NCBI RefSeq assembly: GCF_900129125.1
Contig: NZ_FQVJ01000001.1
Location: forward strand, 62,001 to 126,000
Direction: 5' to 3'
Source of the DNA: Acidocella aminolytica 101 = DSM 11237
Lineage (GTDB): Bacteria > Pseudomonadota > Alphaproteobacteria > Acetobacterales > Acetobacteraceae
DNA length: 64,000 nucleotides
Positions within the stretch are counted from its first letter, which is position 1. Every line of letters begins with the position of its first letter. Of this stretch, positions 41,417 to 50,135 are shown in pieces. The notes below the pieces were generated by a model. The model did not search any database, was not told the origin of the DNA, and was given only the letters and a program-made list of their open reading frames with translations. The translations under genes were made by a program, and so were the position numbers.

Positions 41417-41899
41417 ATGATTCCACATCATAAGTTGCTAATTATCTTGTATGACGGCGAACATGCCCGCTTTATCCGCCCCAACGAGGCGAATGTTCTG
41501 CACACCGCCCGCACAATTGACTCTAAGGACGCGCATCATCGCTCAGCCGATTTGCGGAGCGACCGGCCCGGCGCGACTTTCCATAGCGATTCCACGGCCC
41601 ACCACGCCCTCACCCCGCGTCATGACCCGCATGATATGGAGAAGGAAAGTTTTGTCCGTTTTATTGCGGAGGAATTGAAAGCGGTTCCCGGTGATTCATT
41701 TGACCGTCTGATTCTGGCGGCGCCTGCTTATGCTTTGAATATTATCAAGAGCGAACTTTCAGCCGACATTCTGGATAAGATGACGGGCATCATCTCTAAG
41801 GATCTGCTCAAGGTGCCTGATGATGAGTTGTGGGAGCATCTCAAGCCGTTTGTTCCTGCCGCCAACCCTGCACGATGGACGGGCAATAAGTCGCCGTGA
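41417..41899 (+). CDS. Host-attachment-type protein (AtsA family)
   Basis: 160 residues resembling the bacterial host-attachment protein family (Pfam PF10116), first named for a plant-attachment factor. Visible features: LLIILYDGEHARFIRPNEAN at the N-terminus, a His/Asp-rich middle (HHALTPRHDPHDMEKESFVR), and FDRLILAAPAYALNIIKSEL in the second half, a peptide-release-factor-eRF1-like fold. The biochemical role is unknown; such genes often sit in low-oxygen stress clusters. The SD is weak (TTAGG). Confidence 0.75.
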   Translation: MIPHHKLLIILYDGEHARFIRPNEANVLHTARTIDSKDAHHRSADLRSDRPGATFHSDSTAHHALTPRHDPHDMEKESFVRFIAEELKAVPGDSFDRLILAAPAYALNIIKSELSADILDKMTGIISKDLLKVPDDELWEHLKPFVPAANPARWTGNKSP

Positions 41900-42231
41900 T
41901 GTTTGCCGTTATCGGCTGACGCATAATGTTTGGGCCGTAATAGCAGGCGCGATGCTTATCAAGCTTCCGAATGACCGGGGCTGGGGTCAAGCGTTGTTTC
42001 CCATTTCCATGCGGCCGGTAGCTCAGGATCGGACTGAGAAGAAGTAAAAGCATAGTCTAGAAAGCACTGGAACGAAAAGGCTGGTCCAACTAGTGGCTGA
42101 GAAAGATGCCCTCCAGATAGGGACCTCGGGCGTGTAAATTTTCTGGTTCCATGGCGACATTTTTTTGAAAATTTCAGGAGCAATGGGGCTGACGCGAATC
42201 AAATCGCGCTTAGAGCGCGGTGGAGCTTTAA
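41900..42231. other. Non-coding stretch before the IS element
   Basis: I see no credible gene in these 332 bases. Reading frames on both strands are short and lack ribosome-binding sites. The last four bases (TTAA) are the target duplication of the IS5-family element. Confidence 0.5.
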
Positions 42232-43397
42232 GGCATCTCTGAATAAATCGCCTCGAATGGCAACGACGGCATTTCCTAAACTCTGTTTTTTGCGGGGGTG
42301 TTTGCATGCGTCAGTCGAGCTTTGCCGGAGTTGGCTTTGAGCGTTACGGCAAGACGACGCGGCGCGCGGTATTTTTGGCGGAGATGGGGCAGGTCATCCC
42401 CTGGGGCGATCTCCACGCGTTGATTGAGCCTGTGTACCCGAAGGCCGGGAGGGGCCGCCGGCCTGTTGGGCTTGAGCGTATGTTGCGCATTCACTTTCTC
42501 CAGCACTGGTTCAACCTGTCTGACCCCGCGGTTGAGGAAGCGCTTTACGAATCGGACTCGATGCACCGTTTTGTTGGCATTGACCTGGGTCAGGAGCCGG
42601 TCCCTGACGAGACGACGGTCTGCAAATTCCGTCACTTGCTTGAGGCGCACGATTTCGGGCGGGTGCTGTTTGAGCAGGTTCATGCGCACCTTGAAGCTCG
42701 CGGGATCAAGATATCCACGGGCACGATCATGGACGCGACGATTATCGCGGCACCATCTTCGACCAAGAATGCGTCTGGCCGGCGCGATCCGGAGATGCAC
42801 CAGACCCGCAAAGGGCAGCAATGGTATTTCGGCATGAAGGCGCATGTGGGCGTGGACAGCAAAACCAAGATCATTCACGCGGTGGTGGCGACGGCGGCGA
42901 ATGTGCATGACAGCGCAGTTCTGGGCGATCTGCTGCATGGAAAGGAAACCCGCGTCTGGGGCGACCAGGCTTATCGCGGCCAGCTCGATGTCGTTCGCGA
43001 ACATGCGCCGCGCGCCAAGGACTTCACCAACCGGTGCTACCAGCATCGCGGCATGGTGGACGAGGCACAAAAGGCGCGAAACCGCACCAAGTCTCGGCTG
43101 CGGGCCAAGGTCGAGCGCTGTTTCGCGGTGATCAAGGGCGTGTTCGGGTTCACAAAGCTGCGTTATCGAGGGCTGGAGAAGAACGCCCAGCGCTTGTTTG
43201 TGGCCTGTTCGTTGGCCAACTTGTTCATGATCCGAAGACGGTTGATGCCCGCCTGATTGGCCAAGCCGCAAAAATGCGGCGGTTCAATGCCCTTAGAAGG
43301 AAACATAAAAAAGGCCGTCAGCCAAAGCGTCGCCAATGACGTCCCGCTAAACGAAGAAATTTCCCAGACCCAAAATCAAACCTTATTCAGAGATGCC
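42232..43397 (+). mobile_element. Complete IS5-family insertion sequence
   Basis: 1166 bases bounded by perfect 15-base inverted repeats, GGCATCTCTGAATAA at 42232-42246 and TTATTCAGAGATGCC at 43383-43397. It is flanked by a TTAA direct duplication (42228-42231 and 43398-43401), which fits the YTAR target of the IS5 subgroup. The single transposase gene is intact, so the element may be active. Confidence 0.92.
42306..43256 (+). CDS. IS5-family transposase
   Basis: 316 residues. The N-terminal DUF772-type region (VGLERMLRIHFLQHWFNLSD) precedes the DDE domain. Catalytic segments are TIMDATIIAAPSSTKN (first Asp), HDSAVLGDLLHGKETRVWGD with QAYRG (second Asp) and the C-terminal RAKVERCFAVIKGVFGFTKL (Glu of the Y(2)R(3)E(6)K-like motif). 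The full reading frame and intact ends indicate a functional copy. A long frame on the opposite strand is a shadow. Confidence 0.92.
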   Translation: MRQSSFAGVGFERYGKTTRRAVFLAEMGQVIPWGDLHALIEPVYPKAGRGRRPVGLERMLRIHFLQHWFNLSDPAVEEALYESDSMHRFVGIDLGQEPVPDETTVCKFRHLLEAHDFGRVLFEQVHAHLEARGIKISTGTIMDATIIAAPSSTKNASGRRDPEMHQTRKGQQWYFGMKAHVGVDSKTKIIHAVVATAANVHDSAVLGDLLHGKETRVWGDQAYRGQLDVVREHAPRAKDFTNRCYQHRGMVDEAQKARNRTKSRLRAKVERCFAVIKGVFGFTKLRYRGLEKNAQRLFVACSLANLFMIRRRLMPA

Positions 43398-43672
43398 TTA
43401 ATTCTTCTGTAACGTACGAATTTGAAAAAATTTGTAACCGGGTTGCGGGGTGTTTTTGCAGATAAATTGGGGCTTGTTTGCAGCTTCCGGAAAAGGCGGC
43501 CGCGTTACGCGTATTATTTTTAACAAAAAGTTTCGGCGAGGTAAATCTGGCTGGATGGGCACGTTTGCCTCTGTTGTGCTTGCCATTTAGAAGGTGCTGC
43601 GTGCGCGTGGGATAGTGGTCAGGTTAGGGGTTTTGTCGTGATGACAGCAGAGGGCTGTGCGGCCGAGCAGCC

Positions 43673-45481
43673 ATGAAGCGAAAGTTCTTAAAAGATCGCC
43701 TTTTTACAAGGCGTGTTTCTATTATCGGCGGAACGCAGGCGTTGGTTTTTGCCGCGATCACCGGACGGCTTTATGATCTGCAAGTGTGGCAATATCCACG
43801 CTACAGAAAAATGGCGCGGGATAATGCAACTCTGGAGCGTTTGGTGCCACCGGAACGCGGGTTGATTACCGACCATGCGGGCGTTGTGCTGGCTGGGAAC
43901 GTCCAGCGTTGGCGGGCTATGCTGCTTTTATCCGATTGGACGGATGCGCCTGCTATATTGGCACGGTTTGAGAAAATTATCAGCCTGTCCGCCGCCGACC
44001 GGACCCGTTTGGCCAAGATATTCCGGGGGCGCCGTCGGTATTTGCCGATTTTGTTGAAGAATGATCTAAGCTGGAACGAGATGGCACAGCTTGAGGTCAA
44101 CCGACCGTGGTTGCCCGGTGTCATTATTAATCATGGGTTTGAGCGCAGATATCCGCTGGGTAAGGATACGGCGCATACTGTCGGGTATGTGGTGCCACCA
44201 CACGCCGCCGCCGCAAAGGCTGACCCGGTTTTGGATTTGCCGGGAGTGCGCGTGGGTGGTGCGGGGGTTGAGCAGGCGCATAATCAGACCTTGTTCGGCA
44301 CGCCGGGGGTGACTGAACTGGAGGTGAATGATCGCGGCGCGGTGGTGCGTGTGTTGGGGCGCAGGGCGGAAATGTCTGGCAAAACCATCGCCTTGACGCT
44401 GGATGCGGGTTTGCAGCGCGAGGCGATGCGGATTTTGGATGGGCGGCCTGGGGCCTTAGTGATGATGGATGCCCGCAATGGAGCGGTGCGCGCGATGGTG
44501 AGTGCGCCGTCATTTGATCAGAGTTACTTTGATAATGGCGTGCCTGATCATGTCTGGACACGCTGGATGAAAGATCCGCAACATCCGCTAGTGGATCGGA
44601 CGACGCAGGGGCTTTATGCGCCGGGTTCAACCTTTAAGCCGACCGTGGCTTTGGCGGCGTTGCGGTGCGAGGCGATTACGGCCAAGACGAAATTCTTTTG
44701 TTCTGGGCATCTGAAGATTGGTAACAGGATGTTCTTTTGCTGGCTGCGTAGCGGGCATGGGTGGATGGACGCGGCCTCCGCCTTGCAGCAGAGTTGCGAT
44801 GTGTTTTTCTATCATGTCGCGATGCGTGTTGGCATTGATAAGATGGCGGCAATGGGAAACGAGCTGGGGCTTGTTGGCGCGCCCGCAATGGATTTTCCTA
44901 GTCTGGCCGGTGGTTTTTTGCCGACGTGCCATTGGGCGCATAAGCGGGGGCTGGAATGGACCGAGGGACGAACCGCGATTCAGGGGATTGGGCAAGGTTA
45001 TTCGGTGCTCACACCGCTTAATCTGGCCATTATGGTGACGCGTGTTGCCACGGGACGAAAAATTGTACCGCATCTTGTCGGCGCGATTGATAATGAGCCG
45101 GTGAAGCTGAGGGCAGGCGAGGAATTGAACCTAGCCGAGAAGCATCTAGCGGTTGTGCGGCAAGGAATGAATGAGGTGGTGAATACGCCGCTTGGCACAT
45201 CCTGGGGCGGGCGTTTGGATGTGCATGGGGCGCGCATGGCCGGCAAGACAGGCACGGCCCAGGTGATAAGTGAAAGTGCTGCGATGGAAGCGGCGAATTA
45301 TGACGATTCCAAACTACCGTGGAAATACCGGCCGAATGCATTGTTTGTTGGCTATGCTCCGTTAGAGAAGCCAGCCTTCGCGGTGTCTGTGGTGATTGAG
45401 CATGGCGGGTTGCTGGACCCCGTGAAGGCCGCGCGGGATATGTTCGCTCGTGCCCTGACCAGTGATAAATTGCAGGCATAG
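43673..45481 (+). CDS. mrdA: Penicillin-binding protein 2
   Basis: 602 residues. One N-terminal membrane anchor (about 15-35), a dimerisation domain, then the transpeptidase domain with the acyl-enzyme serine Ser319 in PGSTFKP, the SxN-type motif SCD in QQSCDVFFYHVA and Lys525 in the KTGT motif (MAGKTGTAQVI). It cross-links peptidoglycan during elongation. Usual neighbours mreBCD and rodA are absent. The SD is weak. A 55-codon membrane-peptide ORF follows nine bases after the stop. Confidence 0.93.
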   Translation: MKRKFLKDRLFTRRVSIIGGTQALVFAAITGRLYDLQVWQYPRYRKMARDNATLERLVPPERGLITDHAGVVLAGNVQRWRAMLLLSDWTDAPAILARFEKIISLSAADRTRLAKIFRGRRRYLPILLKNDLSWNEMAQLEVNRPWLPGVIINHGFERRYPLGKDTAHTVGYVVPPHAAAAKADPVLDLPGVRVGGAGVEQAHNQTLFGTPGVTELEVNDRGAVVRVLGRRAEMSGKTIALTLDAGLQREAMRILDGRPGALVMMDARNGAVRAMVSAPSFDQSYFDNGVPDHVWTRWMKDPQHPLVDRTTQGLYAPGSTFKPTVALAALRCEAITAKTKFFCSGHLKIGNRMFFCWLRSGHGWMDAASALQQSCDVFFYHVAMRVGIDKMAAMGNELGLVGAPAMDFPSLAGGFLPTCHWAHKRGLEWTEGRTAIQGIGQGYSVLTPLNLAIMVTRVATGRKIVPHLVGAIDNEPVKLRAGEELNLAEKHLAVVRQGMNEVVNTPLGTSWGGRLDVHGARMAGKTGTAQVISESAAMEAANYDDSKLPWKYRPNALFVGYAPLEKPAFAVSVVIEHGGLLDPVKAARDMFARALTSDKLQA

Positions 45482-45489
45482 AGGAAAAG

Positions 45490-45657
45490 ATGGCAAAAGC
45501 TTTAGCGGTGATTGGGTTTACCGCCATTTTGGCGCTTCTGGCTTTCGCGTTTGTAAAGGCGCCCGACCGGTTCTCCGATAATGAAAACAGCGTGGAGAGT
45601 GGGACGGTTGTAGACCAGCCCGCGATCCAGAAGGATGAGGCACCGCCTGGGGCATAG
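45490..45657 (+). CDS. Small single-pass membrane protein downstream of PBP2
   Basis: 55 residues, MAKALAVIGFTAILALLAFA at the start, giving one membrane helix (about 4-22), then a short acidic periplasmic tail (SDNENSVESGTVVDQP). AGGAAAAG lies directly before the ATG and only eight bases separate it from the mrdA stop, so it is translated with PBP2 if expressed. It ends four bases before the convergent RND gene stop. No family is recognised. Size and position suggest a small partner or regulator of PBP2 (inference). Confidence 0.6.
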   Translation: MAKALAVIGFTAILALLAFAFVKAPDRFSDNENSVESGTVVDQPAIQKDEAPPGA

Positions 45658-45661
45658 TGCG

Positions 45662-48600
45662 TTATGTTGAGGGGGGGCGCCTGTCGTCACGCAGCACCAC
45701 GTAAATTGCCGGAATAACCAGAACAGTCAGCAATGTCGAAGAGGCTAGCCCAAAGAACAAAGCTGTGGCAAGGCCTTGGAAGATGGGGTCCGACAGGATG
45801 GTGGCGGCGGAGATCATGGCGGCAATGGCGGTGAGCATGATTGGCTTGATGCGGATGGCGCCCGCTTCCAGCAGCACATCCCGCAAGGCGCGACCGCTGC
45901 CTTGGCGGTGACGGATGAAATCCACCAGCAGGATTGAATTCCGTACAATGATGCCCGCGAGTGCGATGAAGCCGATCATTGAGGTGGCTGTGAAATCGGC
46001 GTTCAGAAGCCAATGCCCCAGCATGATGCCGATGAGCGTAAGGGGGATGGGCACCAGGACCACCAAGGGCAGTTTGAAGGACCCAAACTGCGCTACAACC
46101 AGCACATAAATGCCGAGAATGGCGACGCCGAAGGCAATGCCCATATCCCGGAAAGTGACGTAGGTGATCTGCCATTCACCATCCCAGAGCAGAGAGGGTT
46201 TGGCTTCATCGCGCGGTTGGCTGAAGAAGCGAATTTCAGGTTTTGGCAGGTTTCCCCAGTTGGCATGGGCAATGGCTTTATCCACCGCAAGCATCCCATA
46301 GATGGGGGATTCGAATTTTCCGGTCATTTCGCCCATTACCATGTCGGCGAAATGACCGTCGCGGCGGTAGATTGTGCGGGAACCTTGAACAATTTTTGGC
46401 GTGACCAACTGGCCGAGTTCCACGATTTTACGCTCGCCGGGAAGGACGTTGGCAGGAACGGGTGTGGAGGCGACGGCGTTGTTCCAGGTCAGGCCGGTTT
46501 TGGGCAGGCCGATGGTGATTTCCAGCGGTAAGCGGCTCTCGCCGCGATAGGAATAGCCGATGCCCTGGGCGAGAAAGAGGTCTTTTATGGTGTCGTTCAC
46601 GTCTGATTGCTGAACGCCGAAATATTCCAGCGCATCCTGGTTGGTGTGGAGCTGTAATTGCGGTGGCGGCTGGCCGAAGCTGTCATCGACATCAGTTATG
46701 AAAGGGATGGATTTGAAGATGGCTTTGACGTGTTCCGCTTCCTCACGGCGAATTTTGGCGTCGGGGCCGTAGATTTCAGCCAGCAGCGAAGCGATGACCG
46801 GCGGGCCGGGAGGGACTTCGACGACTTTGATCACGCCGTCTGGCGGCAGTTTGATGCCTTGGTTCAACTGGCGGCGCAGTTCGGCCGCGATGGCGTGGCT
46901 CTGGCGGGAACGGTCGTCCTTGTTGGTCAGGACGATGTGCAGTTCACCAAGTTCCGGGGCGGAGCGTGCGTAATAATGGCGAACGAGGCCGTTGAAGTCG
47001 AACGGTGCGGCGGTGCCCGCATAAAGCTGCATGGAGACGACGTCCTTGTTCCGCCCGGCAATGCGGGCGGCGGCCAGCAAGGTGCGTTCGGTATCTTCCA
47101 GTGAATTGCCAGGAGGAAGATTCAGTACGACGTCAAGCTCGGATTTGTTGTCGAATGGAAGGAGTTTTACCTTAACAATATCGAAATAAAAAAGCGAACA
47201 GGCGGTGATGGTGGCGATGCCGGTGGCCAACAAAAACAATAATGCCCGCTTGCGGGTGCGCAGCAAGGGGGAGGCAATGCGGACATAAAACCGCCCCATC
47301 GGGCCAAGGCCGGACGGGTGCTGGGGGGCTGCCTTGCCGCCGGAGACTTTCATCATTGTCCAGGGGGCGATGATCATGGCGACGAAGAAGGAGAACGCCA
47401 TGGCGGCGGAGGCCACGGCCGGGATGGGCGACATGTAAGGCCCCATCAGGCCGCTGACGAACAGCATGGGCAGCAAGGCGGTGATGACGGTGAGGGTGGC
47501 GACGATGGTGGGGTTGCCGACCTCGGCCACGGCCTCAATGGCGGCCTGCATACGGGGGCGCCCGTCATTCATTGCCCAATGGCGGGTGATGTTCTCAATA
47601 ACGACGATGGCGTCATCAACTAGAATACCAATGGCGAAGATCAGCGCGAAGAGCGAAACGCGGTTGATGGTGTAGCCCATCATTTCGGCGGAGAAGAGGG
47701 TCAGCAGGATGGTGGTGGGGATCACCACCGCCGTGACCGCGGCCTCACGCCAGCCAAGCGTGAAGCCGATCAGCAGCACGATGGAAATGGTGGCGAGAGC
47801 GAGATGGAATAGCAGCTCATTGGCCTTTTGGGTCGCGGTTTGGCCGTAATTGCGGGTGACCTGCACGCTGATATCGCCGGGGATAAGCTGGCCTTGCAGC
47901 ATCTTCACCTGGGCCAGAACCGCATCGGCGACATTGACCGCATTTGAGCCTGAGATTTTGGCTATGGCCAGGGTGACGGCGGGGGTATGAATCCAGCCTT
48001 TCGCGCTTTTATTGAAGGCCCAGACGCGTTCCTCCTTGGGAGCGGGGGCAAAGACCACCTTGGCCACGTCGCGGACATAAACCGGGCGATTATCGCGCGT
48101 GGTGACCAGCAACAGGCCGATATCAGGGATGCCGGAAAGGTTGCCGCCAGCCTGCACGGTTTGCATCTGCTCGTTATTACGGACCATGGCGGCGGAGAAG
48201 CTCTGATTGGCCTCTTTTATCCGCGCCACGAGCTGTTGCAGCGTGACGCCGTACAGCATGAGCTTTTCAGGATCCGGCTCAACGCGGATTTGCTCGGGGT
48301 TTTCGCCGGAGATGTAGGTCAGACCAACATCGGGAACTTTAATGAGTTCTCCTTGAAGTTTCTGGGCAAGATCGGTCAGGGCCCCGGCGTTCCAGTAAGA
48401 GGCCGCGTTCTGCTTGGGGGTCAGGGTCAAGGTGAGGATGGCGACGTCGTCAATGCCGCGCCCGACGATGAGAGGCGGAGGGATGCCGATGGGGATGCGG
48501 TTTAGATTGTCGCGGATTTTGTCGTTGACCAGCAGCACCGCCTTGTCCTCGTTGGTGCCGACAACGAAGCGCGCCGTGACCAGGACGTGATTATCCTGTG

Positions 48601-48865
48601 TGGAGGAATAAATATGCTCGATTCCGGGAATGGAGCGCAGTACGACTTCTAGCGGTTTGGTTACCAACTCCGTGGCGTCCGAGGCTTTCAGGCCATCTGT
48701 GTTGACGATGATATCCACCATCGGCACATGGATTTGCGGGTCTTCCTCGCGTGGGATGGTGGCGAGCGCGATAAGCCCGGCCATGAGTGCCGCGATAAGA
48801 AAAAGCGGGGTAAGCGGCGAATTGATGAAGCGCTTGGTGAGAGCGCCGGAAATGCCGAGTTTCAT
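45662..48865 (-). CDS. RND-family efflux transporter (inner-membrane pump)
   Basis: 1067 residues with the twelve-helix RND layout, two large periplasmic loops and the proton-relay segment GILVDDAIVVIENITRH in TM4. The N-terminus (MKLGISGALTKRFINSPLTP) and IPREEDPQIHVPMVDI place it in the HAE-1-like branch of large exporters. It starts inside the adaptor gene stop (ATGA overlap). It would form a tripartite pump with the adaptor and an outer-membrane factor. No such factor is encoded here. The substrate is unknown. Confidence 0.92.
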   Translation of the reverse strand: MKLGISGALTKRFINSPLTPLFLIAALMAGLIALATIPREEDPQIHVPMVDIIVNTDGLKASDATELVTKPLEVVLRSIPGIEHIYSSTQDNHVLVTARFVVGTNEDKAVLLVNDKIRDNLNRIPIGIPPPLIVGRGIDDVAILTLTLTPKQNAASYWNAGALTDLAQKLQGELIKVPDVGLTYISGENPEQIRVEPDPEKLMLYGVTLQQLVARIKEANQSFSAAMVRNNEQMQTVQAGGNLSGIPDIGLLLVTTRDNRPVYVRDVAKVVFAPAPKEERVWAFNKSAKGWIHTPAVTLAIAKISGSNAVNVADAVLAQVKMLQGQLIPGDISVQVTRNYGQTATQKANELLFHLALATISIVLLIGFTLGWREAAVTAVVIPTTILLTLFSAEMMGYTINRVSLFALIFAIGILVDDAIVVIENITRHWAMNDGRPRMQAAIEAVAEVGNPTIVATLTVITALLPMLFVSGLMGPYMSPIPAVASAAMAFSFFVAMIIAPWTMMKVSGGKAAPQHPSGLGPMGRFYVRIASPLLRTRKRALLFLLATGIATITACSLFYFDIVKVKLLPFDNKSELDVVLNLPPGNSLEDTERTLLAAARIAGRNKDVVSMQLYAGTAAPFDFNGLVRHYYARSAPELGELHIVLTNKDDRSRQSHAIAAELRRQLNQGIKLPPDGVIKVVEVPPGPPVIASLLAEIYGPDAKIRREEAEHVKAIFKSIPFITDVDDSFGQPPPQLQLHTNQDALEYFGVQQSDVNDTIKDLFLAQGIGYSYRGESRLPLEITIGLPKTGLTWNNAVASTPVPANVLPGERKIVELGQLVTPKIVQGSRTIYRRDGHFADMVMGEMTGKFESPIYGMLAVDKAIAHANWGNLPKPEIRFFSQPRDEAKPSLLWDGEWQITYVTFRDMGIAFGVAILGIYVLVVAQFGSFKLPLVVLVPIPLTLIGIMLGHWLLNADFTATSMIGFIALAGIIVRNSILLVDFIRHRQGSGRALRDVLLEAGAIRIKPIMLTAIAAMISAATILSDPIFQGLATALFFGLASSTLLTVLVIPAIYVVLRDDRRPPST

Positions 48866-49845
48866 GGCGCGCTTCCCGGCGGCAGCAGTACATCGCCAGG
48901 GGTGAGACCGGAGAGAATTTCAACGCCATTCGGCAAAGAGGGGGTGGGTTGCGGGGCGCCGCGTTGAATGGGGATGGCGATGGCGCCGGTCTTGGTTTTC
49001 AGGTCCGCGTAATCCAGGCCGAAGCGTGTATCTATGAAGGTCTCGGGGATGACGATACCCGGCCGCGACCCGGCATAAATCCAAACCTGCACGCGCGCGC
49101 CGACAAAATAACTGCCCGTGTCTGGGGCTGAGGCGTCCGCGATGACCCGGCCATTGGTGATTTGCGGATAGATCAGCGTGATTTTGCCAAAGGCGGCGTG
49201 CCCGTTTTCATCGATGCGGACCGGGTCACCGACATGTAGGAAGGTTGCGTGATATTCAGGAACATCCAGCCTAAGAACGTAGTTTTTCTCCGCAATGGTG
49301 GCCACGCTATCGCCTGGGAGAACTACGCTACCCTCGGTGACCGGTGTGGTGAGAACGCGGCCGGAGATGGGGGCCAGCACGGCGCCTTCATTGATGTGCT
49401 GGGTGAGCGTGTCCCGGGCGGCGATTTTGGCTTTCAGCGTGCTTTGCGCGACGGACAGTTCCGTCTGCGCCTGATCATAGATCGAGCGGGAAATCGCGCC
49501 GCTATGAACCAAGGTCTGCGCGCGGACGAAATCGATATTTGCTTGAGCCAGCCTGGCCTGGGCGGCGGAGATGTCAGCCTCAAGCGCTTTGAGCTGTTGT
49601 GCCAGTACGGGGTTGGTCACCATGGCGATCTGCTGTCCGGCGGTGACTTCATCGCCATCCTGCACCAAAAAACTGATGAGCGTGCCGCCGATGCGGGTAC
49701 GGGCGGAAACGACATTCGCGGCTTCAACGGTCGCGAAAACTGCCTTTTGGTCAGCGATGGTGGTTTTGGTGACGGTGAAGCTGGACTGCGCTTGGGCTGA
49801 GACAGAGACAAACAGGAAAATCAGCACCCAACGAAAGACAGGCAT
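48862..49845 (-). CDS. Efflux RND periplasmic adaptor (membrane fusion protein)
   Basis: 327 residues from the ATG at 49845 (GGAG eight bases upstream); the frame extends further but without a ribosome-binding site. Signal peptide ends near SAQA (residue 19). Lipoyl-like and coiled-coil segments follow (GTLISFLVQDGDEVTAGQQI ... LKALEADISAAQARLAQANI), then a beta-barrel (LRLDVPEYHATFLHVGDPVR). It bridges the RND pump to an outer-membrane channel. Its stop overlaps the pump start by four bases. Confidence 0.88.
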   Translation of the reverse strand: MPVFRWVLIFLFVSVSAQAQSSFTVTKTTIADQKAVFATVEAANVVSARTRIGGTLISFLVQDGDEVTAGQQIAMVTNPVLAQQLKALEADISAAQARLAQANIDFVRAQTLVHSGAISRSIYDQAQTELSVAQSTLKAKIAARDTLTQHINEGAVLAPISGRVLTTPVTEGSVVLPGDSVATIAEKNYVLRLDVPEYHATFLHVGDPVRIDENGHAAFGKITLIYPQITNGRVIADASAPDTGSYFVGARVQVWIYAGSRPGIVIPETFIDTRFGLDYADLKTKTGAIAIPIQRGAPQPTPSLPNGVEILSGLTPGDVLLPPGSAP

Positions 49846-50070
49846 GGCGGCGACTCCATGTATTAAGAGGGCTTGATGCGATTGCGGTATGCCCATCGGG
49901 TTTGAAAAATGGCTATTATATCAAATGGATACATGACGCGCTTCCTGAAGGTTTAAGCAGACGGGGAGGTGAGGCCCGCTTTGTGGAACGGGAATGGATG
50001 GCATGAATATCCATGAAAATCTGTGATTTTCTCGCTTGACAGGGTGAGTTGACCCAGGGCTTTCTAGTTT

Positions 50071-50096
50071 ATTTCGTGATTGCGAATATACGAAAT
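50071..50096. promoter_or_regulatory. Operator-like palindrome upstream of sqr
   Basis: ATTTCGT (50071-50077) and ACGAAAT (50090-50096) form a perfect seven-base inverted repeat with a 12-base centre (GATTGCGAATAT, itself nearly symmetric), 40 bases before the sqr start. Sulfide-sensing repressors of the BigR/SqrR type (ArsR family) bind AT-rich inverted repeats at such positions. Which protein binds here is unknown. Confidence 0.5.
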
Positions 50097-50135
50097 AACG
50101 GATATAAAACAAGATAAAAGTCCTGAGGAATTAAA

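Noticed and set aside
42276-43271. 331-codon minus-strand open frame in the IS element
   Set aside because: It mirrors the IS5 transposase and has no ribosome-binding site or recognisable domain.
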